Source: Atopobium deltae (GTDB lineage: Bacteria; Actinomycetota; Coriobacteriia; Coriobacteriales; Atopobiaceae). Taken from it: a stretch of DNA of 42,151 bases. This document shows positions 36,182 through 42,151 of this stretch, piece by piece. Made by a program: the position numbers and the translations under genes. Numbering within the stretch: the first letter of the stretch is position 1; every line of letters begins with the position of its first letter. Below the pieces are notes generated by a model, which was not told the origin of the DNA, made no database searches, and was given only the letters and a program-made list of their open reading frames with translations. The stretch covers positions 1 to 42,151 of the forward strand of contig NZ_KQ959491.1 of NCBI RefSeq assembly GCF_001552785.1, given 5' to 3'.

Positions 36182-36215
36182 GCAGCGCCAGCGTCAACGT
36201 CAGTAAAAGCCCAGA

Positions 36216-38585
36216 TTACTGTGCCTGCGGTGTGCGATCGCGCAGCAATGCGATGAGCTTTTTTGCACCAACCATAACCACGGCTTCAAACACACAAAAG
36301 CCAGTCGCCAGCACACTTGCCTCAAACGAGAGCGCCGACATGGCAAACAGATCTGACAAAAACACGGCCGTCAAAATGTAGCCAAGCACGCATCCAATAA
36401 AAATGAAACTGTGCCAGGGCGTAAATGGCTTACTCAAATCAAACAGCACCATAAAGCCTGCAAAGGACAGAAGCAATGCGCTGACCACACCCGCTTCTTG
36501 CGAGCCAATACCCAACCAACGAGCGACGCTTACCATGATTGCTATCGAGAAGAACGCCGTGAGTGCAGGCGGAATCGATTGAAACAGCGCTTCGTATAAA
36601 AATCTCCCCTGTTGCTTCTTGCTATTTTGCTCCATGGCGAGCAAAAAGGCAGGTACGCCAATATTAAACATCGAAACCAGCGAAACCTGTGAAGGTTTAA
36701 GCGGGTACACCCACGCAAACAGAATCGAAAACGTCGCCAGCAAAATAGAAAAAATGTTCTTGTACAAAAACAGTGTCGCCGAGCGCAGCAGGTTGTTGAT
36801 GTCGCGGCGACCCTCAGAAATAATCTGCTTCATGTGACTAAAGTCATCGTCCAGAATAACGACCTGGGCCGCCTGGCGCGCCGCATCACCGCCCGTTCCC
36901 ATAGCAATAGAGCAGTCGGCTTCTTTCATGGCCAAAATATCATTCACACCGTCGCCCGTCATCGCAACGCGAAGGCCGTGCGCCTTCAACGCTTCGACAA
37001 TATCCTTCTTCTGCTCTGGCTTCACGCGACCAAAAATGGTAAATTCTTTGACCGCTTCGAGAAGATCGACGTCGGCTAGATGGTCGGCACTGACGAACTT
37101 ATCGGCAGCAGGGATACCTACCTGCGACGCAATGCGCGAAACCGTCTGCGGATTATCGCCCGAAATAACCATAACGCGCACGTCTTGCTGGCCAAACCAC
37201 GCAAAGGTATCGGCAACGTTGGGGCGCAGGCCATTGACAAGGCTCACAAAGAGGAGCGGCTGAAAGCTGTGGTGGCCACCGTCACTAGACGCGCCGTCAG
37301 CGCCATCGCCAGAGGCTGCTGCCAACACCAGCACACGCTGGCCCTTATTGACACGTTCATCAATGCATGCCTTCACGGACAAAAAGGTCTGTTCGTCCAA
37401 CACAAATTCGGGCGCGCCCAAACGATAGCGCGTATCAGCGGTCTGCAATTCCGAAAACTTATTTTTTGACGAGAAGGCCAAGCGCTTGACCGCATCAAGC
37501 GGCTTGATAATTTCGGCAGCAACCTGCGAGGCATTGACCACGGGCATCTCGTCCTGCCCTGACGCACCAGCTTGCCTGGCCATCATCTGCGGCTGGGTAA
37601 ATGCATGGAGCGCCTGCATCGTGGCGTTAGAATCATCCATACTTGCAACGTAGCGCTGCAACAACACCACGGACGCATCCGTCTGCGACGCCGCCGTGCC
37701 ATCGGGCAAAAATGCTTCGACGACCTCCATGTTATTATCGGTAATAGTACCGGTCTTATCGACACACAGCACATCAACACGCGCGAGCGTCTCGGTACTG
37801 CGCATGTCATGCAGCAACACATGATTTTGAGCCAGGCGCAACGCCGACAGCGCAAGCGCAACCGTTACCAGCAAATACAAGCCCTCGGGGATCATGCCAA
37901 TAGCGGCGCCAACCATCGCCTCCACCGATGCCGAAAACGACTGCCCGTTCACAAACATTGACTGGTAAAACAACAGCGCACCCAAAGGAATAATCACAAT
38001 GCCTGCCACGCGGACGATAAGATCAATGTCGTGCACCATTTCGGAGGGCTTCTCGCGAAGTTGCTTGGCTTTTGCCTGGAGTTTTGCAGCATAGCAATCC
38101 TCGCCTACCTGCGTCAACTGCGCCGTGCAACGACCCGAGACCACAAAACTTCCCGACAAAAGGGTTGCTTCGGGGGTTTTTTCGATCTCGTCAGCCTCAC
38201 CCGTGAGCAGCGATTCGTTTGCTGCGATGCTGCCTTCGATAACCACGGCATCGGCAGGAATTTGCTGGCCCGCCGTGAGCACAATATGATCGCCCACCAG
38301 CAGCTCCTCGCTGGGAAGCTCCAGCTGCTGATTGTCACGAATGATAACGTAGGTCGAGCGAGCGAGCAGAGAAAGCTCATGCAACACCTTGCGCGCGCGC
38401 AACTGCTGCACAATACCGATTAGCGCGTTGGCAACAACCACAGGCAAAAAGGTCAAACTGCGGTAACTACCTGCGATAATCAGCAGAATAGCAATCGCAA
38501 CAAAAATGGCGTTGAAGTACGTAAAAACGTTATTGACCACTATGGCACGCGGCGTTAATTCTGTTCTGTCAATCTTTTTTTTCAT
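36216..38585 (-). CDS. P-type cation-transporting ATPase (E1-E2)
   Basis: 789 residues from ATG 38585, or 797 from ATG 38609; the nearer one sits 8 nt after a TATAAT box, so a leaderless start is plausible. Actuator loop LLTGEADE, phosphorylated Asp276 in DKTGTITDN, and the hinge GDGVNDILAMKEADCSIAMG (the long motif about residues 545-565) are intact. About 10 TM segments. There are no N-terminal metal-binding domains and no CPC motif, so it is a P2/CtpE-like transporter for Ca2+, Mg2+ or another cation rather than a heavy-metal pump. Neighbour to a cation/proton antiporter, suggesting joint ion homeostasis. One antisense dispersed-motif copy (37058-37067). Confidence 0.93.
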   Translation of the reverse strand: MKKKIDRTELTPRAIVVNNVFTYFNAIFVAIAILLIIAGSYRSLTFLPVVVANALIGIVQQLRARKVLHELSLLARSTYVIIRDNQQLELPSEELLVGDHIVLTAGQQIPADAVVIEGSIAANESLLTGEADEIEKTPEATLLSGSFVVSGRCTAQLTQVGEDCYAAKLQAKAKQLREKPSEMVHDIDLIVRVAGIVIIPLGALLFYQSMFVNGQSFSASVEAMVGAAIGMIPEGLYLLVTVALALSALRLAQNHVLLHDMRSTETLARVDVLCVDKTGTITDNNMEVVEAFLPDGTAASQTDASVVLLQRYVASMDDSNATMQALHAFTQPQMMARQAGASGQDEMPVVNASQVAAEIIKPLDAVKRLAFSSKNKFSELQTADTRYRLGAPEFVLDEQTFLSVKACIDERVNKGQRVLVLAAASGDGADGASSDGGHHSFQPLLFVSLVNGLRPNVADTFAWFGQQDVRVMVISGDNPQTVSRIASQVGIPAADKFVSADHLADVDLLEAVKEFTIFGRVKPEQKKDIVEALKAHGLRVAMTGDGVNDILAMKEADCSIAMGTGGDAARQAAQVVILDDDFSHMKQIISEGRRDINNLLRSATLFLYKNIFSILLATFSILFAWVYPLKPSQVSLVSMFNIGVPAFLLAMEQNSKKQQGRFLYEALFQSIPPALTAFFSIAIMVSVARWLGIGSQEAGVVSALLLSFAGFMVLFDLSKPFTPWHSFIFIGCVLGYILTAVFLSDLFAMSALSFEASVLATGFCVFEAVVMVGAKKLIALLRDRTPQAQ

Positions 38586-38592
38586 GCTGTCA

Positions 38593-38623
38593 ATTATAGG
38601 GTAAAACATGCCAATAAGACCAA
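38593..38623 (-). promoter_or_regulatory. Promoter directly at the P-type ATPase start
   Basis: On the minus strand, TTGGTC (38618-38623), 19-bp spacer, consensus TATAAT (38593-38598). The A of ATG 38585 is 8 nt past the -10 box, so transcription would begin at or next to the start codon. Confidence 0.5.
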
Positions 38624-38813
38624 CCTCTCAAAAGGCTCGGATGCTACCTATAAAAATGACATGAGTTTAGACAGCGTTTAGACATGAGTTTAACGAGAAG
38701 CTGCACTAAAATAAAAGCCACATCCGCCAGCGACGCATGGACGCATGAGTACCATGCCAAAGTCTCGGTACGCTGGCACGCATATGCATACCACGTTAAG
38801 GAGAGGACGAGTT

Positions 38814-39863
38814 ATGCAAGGTTTTATCTGCGGAAATACGCAGCTTGCGTGTAAGAATCGCTTGTTCTTACCACCCATGGCCCGCGAGGATTCAATCGAT
38901 GGTCAGCCAAGCGAGAAGCTCATCGATTACTACCGAGCAATGGCGCGCAAGGGCTTTGGGCTTATCATCTTGGAACATGCTTACGTCACGCCCGCGGGCA
39001 AGGCATCGCCCAAGCAAATGGGCATCGATAAACACTATAACACCGACGTGCTCGGGCGCATTGCAGATGCTATTCATGAACAGGACTGCCGTGCGGTTAT
39101 GCAAATTTCTCATGCGGGATGTTCTACCCGCGCCGACCTTCCCGTCACCTTTGCTCCGAGTAAGCTTATTGCTGCCGAGAAACCCGCGCTCGGAAAAATG
39201 CGTCCGCACCATACAACCCGCGCGCTCACGGTCGAGCAGATACAGCAGCTCGTGCAAGCGTTTGTTGACGCCGCGGTGCGAGTGGCTTCACTTGGTTACG
39301 ATGGCGTGGAAATCCACTCGGCGCACGGCTATTTGCTCAATCAGTTTTATTCTCCCCTCATCAATAAGCGCACCGACGACTACGGTGGTTCTCTGCTCAA
39401 TCGCTTACGCATCCACCTCGAAGTTCTCGACGGCGTCCACGCAGCGCTGGGTGACTTCCCCGTTTTGCTGCGCTTGGGCGCTCAGGATTACGAGGCAGCA
39501 GGCAACACACTGCAGGACGCCTGCGAGGCGGCGTGCGTACTTGCACCGCATCTCAGCGCACTTGATATTTCGGGGAGTTTCCATTATTTGTCTCGCCACG
39601 ATTGGAGCGATAAGCGCAAGCACAGCCAGTCTGCCGAGAAGACCGTCGAGCAGCCTGACAATCAAGCACGCAGCGCCAATGGCTTTTTTAGCAAGACCTC
39701 TCATGCAATACGACAGAGCTTGCGACTTTATGGATATGATACGCCCGTGTTACTGGCGGGTGGTTTGCGCAGCAAAAGCGAGGCTGAAGCTGCAATTTTA
39801 CAAGGTGCATGTGACTTTGCGGGCATTGGAAGAGCCGCTTTGAACCCCAGCTTTACGCTGTAA
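38814..39863 (+). CDS. Old Yellow Enzyme family NADH:flavin oxidoreductase
   Basis: 349 residues from ATG 38814; AAGGAGAGG lies about 7 nt upstream, ruling out the earlier in-frame start at 38745. TIM-barrel FMN enzyme: 'KNRLFLPPMAREDS' (about 14-27), 'QISHAGCSTR', 'VEIHSAHGYLLNQFYSPLIN' (about 164-183) followed by RTDDYGGSLLNR, and the C-terminal phosphate-binding 'LLAGGLRSK' and 'GIGRAALNP'. It lacks the C-terminal NAD and Fe-S domains of the two-domain BaiH/FadH type, so it is a stand-alone ene-reductase-like protein. Substrate unknown. A linker around residue 275 (Glu-Lys-Thr) contains a dispersed-motif copy. Confidence 0.92.
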   Translation: MQGFICGNTQLACKNRLFLPPMAREDSIDGQPSEKLIDYYRAMARKGFGLIILEHAYVTPAGKASPKQMGIDKHYNTDVLGRIADAIHEQDCRAVMQISHAGCSTRADLPVTFAPSKLIAAEKPALGKMRPHHTTRALTVEQIQQLVQAFVDAAVRVASLGYDGVEIHSAHGYLLNQFYSPLINKRTDDYGGSLLNRLRIHLEVLDGVHAALGDFPVLLRLGAQDYEAAGNTLQDACEAACVLAPHLSALDISGSFHYLSRHDWSDKRKHSQSAEKTVEQPDNQARSANGFFSKTSHAIRQSLRLYGYDTPVLLAGGLRSKSEAEAAILQGACDFAGIGRAALNPSFTL

Positions 39864-39933
39864 AAAAACGCTACTCGGCAGCCGCTTCTCGCGATCTATA
39901 AGCTAACCTTTAAAAACGGGGCTCGCATGAGAG

Positions 39934-40113
39934 CTATAGGACAAAAAGTGTGTATAGCAAATATCGAAAATAAAAAGCGAGTAGTTTGTGATTAAAACTA
40001 CTCGCTGACCTGTGCAAATGGTGGGCGATGAGGGATTTGAACCCACGGTCTCTTCCGTGGTCGCCTGTGTTGTGGTTGCCTGTGTTGCAGTTGCCTGTGG
40101 TCATTTCTTCCAT
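39934..40113 (-). CDS. Possible 59-residue protein starting with NTGxx repeats, running into the tRNA remnant
   Basis: ATG 40113 has AAAGGAAG 5 nt upstream. The first ~20 residues contain a repeating Asn-Thr-Gly-x-x pattern (TTGNC, NTGNH, NTGDH). The frame then passes through the tRNA 3' remnant and its terminator and stops at 39934, so its second half is not real protein sequence. It may be the cut-off start of a longer Asn-Thr-Gly repeat gene joined to the tRNA by integration, or simply chance reading of 15-bp DNA repeats. Low confidence as a gene. Confidence 0.25.
   Translation of the reverse strand: MEEMTTGNCNTGNHNTGDHGRDRGFKSLIAHHLHRSASSFNHKLLAFYFRYLLYTLFVL
39972..40005 (-). terminator. 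Intrinsic terminator just beyond the tRNA 3' remnant
   Basis: Minus strand: perfect 11-bp stem GCGAGTAGTTT / AAACTACTCGC, 7-nt loop, then TTTTTATTTT. It starts about 14 nt after the CCA of the remnant, and is presumably the original tRNA terminator left on the chromosome side. Confidence 0.85.
40019..40058 (-). other. tRNA 3'-end remnant: likely attachment site of an integrated element
   Basis: On the minus strand it reads as the 3' part of a tRNA: ACGGAAG (anticodon-stem-like), AGACC, T arm GTGGG-TTCAAAT-CCCTC, acceptor ATCGCCC, A73 and CCA (40019-40021). No 5' half is present to the right. The acceptor and anticodon-stem fragments recall actinobacterial tRNA-Val (GAC), from memory. One T-stem mismatch suggests that exact identity with the source tRNA may stop at about 40044. 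The orientation predicts that the element lies to the right and ends at an intact tRNA gene outside the window. Confidence 0.7.
40061..40105. repeat. Three period-15 direct repeats inside the element end
   Basis: TCGCCTGTGTTGTGG, TTGCCTGTGTTGCAG and TTGCCTGTGGTCATT in tandem, immediately inside the tRNA remnant. They could be arm-type integrase sites or part of an Asn-Thr-Gly repeat reading frame on the minus strand. Confidence 0.7.
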
Positions 40114-40266
40114 AACACTTCCTTTCAAAGTAATTACTTTTGTCATTACCTGTACGTTTCTTACCATTCGAGAAACGCTAATCGCTATACAGTTTTCAAG
40201 GTACATATGAATAAGCGCTTATAGCGTTATTCGGTGCTGCTCGGTCGTGCAGAGGACTATAGGTTT

Positions 40267-40276
40267 AACTATAGTT
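40267..40276. promoter_or_regulatory. Palindrome AACTATAGTT at the end of the Xre gene
   Basis: Perfect 10-bp palindrome overlapping the stop codon of the Xre gene. It shares the half-site AACTATA with the divergent-promoter operator at 40514-40535, about 250 bp away. Confidence 0.4.
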
Positions 40277-40484
40277 TCTCATCAAAAAAAATTTGAGTCA
40301 CCGACACATTGAATAGCTGCGCAAGCCTTCGGGCATCCTCGATAGTAAGTAATTCGGGGTTCTTTTCAAGCTTGATATATGTAGGTGTTGAGACTCCTAA
40401 TATGCCAGCTACCTGCTCTTGTGTGAACCGAGCTATTTTTCTGATATCTCTTAACTTTAGAGATCGAGTGGTTTCAGTTACCAT
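40269..40484 (-). CDS. Small Xre/Cro-type HTH regulator
   Basis: 71 residues from ATG 40484; AAGGAGG lies 8-9 nt upstream, so the longer in-frame start is rejected. A single Cro/C1-type helix-turn-helix covers about residues 10-65 ('RKIARFTQEQVAGILGVSTP' then 'YIKLEKNPELLTIEDARRLA'). Size and divergent position opposite the S24 repressor gene match a Cro-like partner in a lysis/lysogeny-type or ICE switch. It could alternatively be the element's antitoxin-like regulator. Transcribed leftward, toward the attachment site. Confidence 0.85.
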   Translation of the reverse strand: MVTETTRSLKLRDIRKIARFTQEQVAGILGVSTPTYIKLEKNPELLTIEDARRLAQLFNVSVTQIFFDEKL

Positions 40485-40513
40485 CGGTAAAGTCCTCCTT
40501 TCGTCTTGATTAC

Positions 40514-40535
40514 AACTATAATTAAATTTATAGTT
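40514..40535. promoter_or_regulatory. Palindromic operator in the divergent regulator promoter region
   Basis: AACTATAA-N6-TTATAGTT, a perfect 22-bp dyad midway between the divergent Xre and S24 genes. Confidence 0.65.
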
Positions 40536-40545
40536 TTTGTAAAGC

Positions 40546-40575
40546 AAATTTTAGTAAAATAAAAATAAATTTTAG
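40546..40575 (+). promoter_or_regulatory. Direct repeat AAATTTTAG before the S24 gene
   Basis: AAATTTTAG at 40546-40554 and 40567-40575, starts 21 bp apart (two helical turns), ending 24 nt before the repressor start. Possible second operator type. Confidence 0.4.
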
Positions 40576-40599
40576 AAACGACGATTTTTGAGGTGTCAA

Positions 40600-41247
40600 A
40601 TGAGCATCGCTGACAATATTCGTGCCTTACGTATCAAGAACAACTTAACGCAAGAAGAATTCGGGGAGATTGCTGGCGTTTCCTCGATGGCGGTGTCTCA
40701 ATGGGAAAACAGCAGGGCTGTCCCTCGAATGGGTGCTGTGCAAAAAATCTCTGATTATTTTGGCATTTCAAAAGGCAGCATCATTGAAGATAACGAGATG
40801 GATGCATTTATCCGCCCTAAAAATGCTCACCCAATCGTAGGCTCTAAGGCGACGCTCCCTCTTCGGGTACTTGGTAAAGTCCACGCAGGCACTATGACGG
40901 ACGAAGAAGTCATAACAGACGAGATCCAAGTCCCCGAAAAGGTAGCCTTGTCTCATAAGCACGCATTTGTTCTTGAGGTAGAAGGCGACTGTATGGATAG
41001 AGTTATCCCTGACGGCTCACATGTTGTGGTAGATCCATATGCAGAGCCGCATACAGGCTCTATAGTGGTCGTTGAAGATGAAAACTACTGTTCTATCATG
41101 CGCCGCTATTATCGTGGCTCACAGTCGCTTATGTTGAGTCCCGATAGCTTTAATGAGGCACACCAAGATGTGATTTACAAAGACGATGAGCCAATAAAGC
41201 TTGTTGGCACGGTTGTATGGTGGCAAGCTGCCGAGATGATGGAGTAA
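40600..41247 (+). CDS. CI-like repressor: HTH plus S24 domain with altered catalytic dyad
   Basis: 215 residues from ATG 40600; GAGGTG lies 4 nt upstream (the in-frame TTG at 40588 is less likely). Xre helix-turn-helix about 4-60, then an S24/LexA-type C-terminal domain (about 85-205). The canonical GDSM serine is Cys131 (GDCMDRVIPDG), and the usual catalytic Lys region reads SIMRRYY, without lysine. An Ala96-Gly97 dipeptide sits where LexA/CI are cleaved. RecA-stimulated self-cleavage is therefore doubtful. It presumably represses the element, binding the AACTATAA dyads. Confidence 0.9.
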   Translation: MSIADNIRALRIKNNLTQEEFGEIAGVSSMAVSQWENSRAVPRMGAVQKISDYFGISKGSIIEDNEMDAFIRPKNAHPIVGSKATLPLRVLGKVHAGTMTDEEVITDEIQVPEKVALSHKHAFVLEVEGDCMDRVIPDGSHVVVDPYAEPHTGSIVVVEDENYCSIMRRYYRGSQSLMLSPDSFNEAHQDVIYKDDEPIKLVGTVVWWQAAEMME

Positions 41248-41319
41248 CGCGTACTCAATTGTCTGGTTAGCTACGGCTAGTACAACGAAAGATTTCAATT
41301 GGAGTATTTAGGAGATACG

Positions 41320-42151
41320 GTGAATAAAATAAATCACGTTCTTACCGAGGAAGAAAAGAACACTATCGAGAGGATGCTCGATAAGTCTCAAGAAGCGTTC
41401 ATTATGGCAATCGAGATTTATAACCGTCCCTCACTTAAGTATAGGGTCGAAGGGTTTTCATTCTTTATTTGCAATGCATGGGAACTTATGGCTAAAGCTC
41501 AGGTTATTAAAACTTTGGGCTACAAAAAGCTAAGCTATACCAATAAAAACGGAGAACAGAGAACCATTACTCTTAAAAAAGCACTAGCGTTAACAATTAC
41601 TAATAAAAAATCACTCATGGTTAAAAACCTAAGCGATGTCATTACCCTAAGAAATACAAGTACTCATTTTATTGTGGAAGAGGATAACCAGATTTATTTA
41701 GGTTTATTCCAATCTTGTATAACGAATTACGAACGATATATGAGCATGTGGCATAGGCGTAGAATTGCAGATATTTTCCCCACTAATTATCTAACTTTAT
41801 GTATTAACGCCTCAATATATGGTGTAAAAAATATTACTGCTCGATATCCTGACGATGTAGCACTTGCTTTAATGAGCAGAAAAGAGACCATCAGTAATAA
41901 CGAAGAGCACTATGCAAACAAGGGCTACAGTTGCATAGTACAACAGGAGCTTGTGTTATCAAAGAAAACTAAAGGCACGTCGAAAAAAGTCGCGTTTGTT
42001 CCTTCAGAACAAGCTGACGAGAATGTTACTGTACTTAAAGAGTATATCGATCCTAAAAATAGCCATCCATACTCCACCACACAATGCATAGTGGAAATAA
42101 ACAAAAGACTAAGAAAAAATAATGTAAAAATATATGTAAACAATGCAGAAA
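41320..42151 (+). CDS. DUF3644-family HEPN-like protein (runs off the window)
   Basis: GTG start at 41320 with AGGAG 5 nt upstream. 277 codons are present and remain open to the edge. The N-terminus has the DUF3644 pattern as I remember it: 'LTEEEKNTIERMLDKSQEAF', 'YNRPSLKYRVEGFSFFICNA' and 'WELMAKA' (54-60), then L-R111-N-T-S-T-H116. R111-x4-H116 is the Rx4-6H motif of HEPN ribonucleases. The C-terminal part seen (about 240-277) is a basic segment that could bind nucleic acid. Many HEPN proteins are RNases in toxin-antitoxin, abortive-infection and CRISPR systems. It follows the repressor by about 70 nt in AT-rich DNA. A defence role is inference. Confidence 0.8.
   Translation, partial: MNKINHVLTEEEKNTIERMLDKSQEAFIMAIEIYNRPSLKYRVEGFSFFICNAWELMAKAQVIKTLGYKKLSYTNKNGEQRTITLKKALALTITNKKSLMVKNLSDVITLRNTSTHFIVEEDNQIYLGLFQSCITNYERYMSMWHRRRIADIFPTNYLTLCINASIYGVKNITARYPDDVALALMSRKETISNNEEHYANKGYSCIVQQELVLSKKTKGTSKKVAFVPSEQADENVTVLKEYIDPKNSHPYSTTQCIVEINKRLRKNNVKIYVNNAE

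Noticed and set aside
40061-40105. CRISPR-like tandem repeats
   Set aside because: Units of 15 bp in direct contact, without spacers and with no cas gene in the window.
40012-40224. Peptide reading GDEGFEPT on the plus strand
   Set aside because: This is the familiar false translation of the antisense of a tRNA 3' end, not a protein.

Overview
The window reads as a Gram-positive chromosome with roughly balanced base composition and good AGGAGG-type ribosome binding sites. The gene set fits a small-genome anaerobe or microaerophile: acetate kinase, a water-forming type NADH oxidase, an A-type diiron flavoprotein, an LTA-synthase-like sulfatase, an AzlCD exporter and a giant fused ABC ATPase/permease, with no respiratory genes. 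A Coriobacteriia-type actinobacterium (Atopobium/Cryptobacterium relatives) is my best guess. That is inference; no marker here fixes the genus.

Layout. 1-5283: a five-gene leftward operon that looks like a cell-envelope-stress module (SPFH protein with three zinc ribbons, 4-TM/coiled-coil protein, TFIIB-type zinc-ribbon protein, large coiled-coil membrane protein, small acidic protein). 5750-12065: a GNAT acetyltransferase, then leftward ackA, a HIT protein, xseB, xseA, a YugP-type zinc peptidase and rnd. 12228-18145: rightward lipid kinase, leftward azlCD, rightward 1141-residue ABC transporter. 18163-21840: a decayed thioesterase-like gene, then leftward DJ-1, U32 peptidase and NA37 nucleoid protein genes. 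21987-26503: LTA-synthase-like gene, a decayed second copy of it, and a LOG family gene. 26504-31792: AT-rich spacer, small membrane protein, lipoprotein-like membrane-anchored protein, NADH oxidase, tRNA-Cys, tRNA-Gly and the FprA flavoprotein. 32016-39863: methyltransferase, MATE transporter, K+/Na+:H+ antiporter, P-type ATPase and an Old-Yellow-Enzyme family reductase.

At about 40019 the chromosome meets the left end of an integrated element. A tRNA 3' remnant with its own terminator is followed by period-15 repeats, a divergent Xre/S24 repressor pair with palindromic operators, and a DUF3644 gene carrying a HEPN-type Rx4H motif that runs off the right edge. This part is visibly more AT-rich and is the likely cargo of a mobile, possibly phage-defence, island.

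The most striking signal outside genes is a dispersed 10-mer, CGAGAAGAYC, found at least 18 times on both strands (about 0.16 expected with equal base frequencies). It sits in intergenic space and in non-conserved protein linkers, which resembles a DNA uptake sequence. Two decayed genes (18163-18608 and 24581-25498) show ongoing gene loss.
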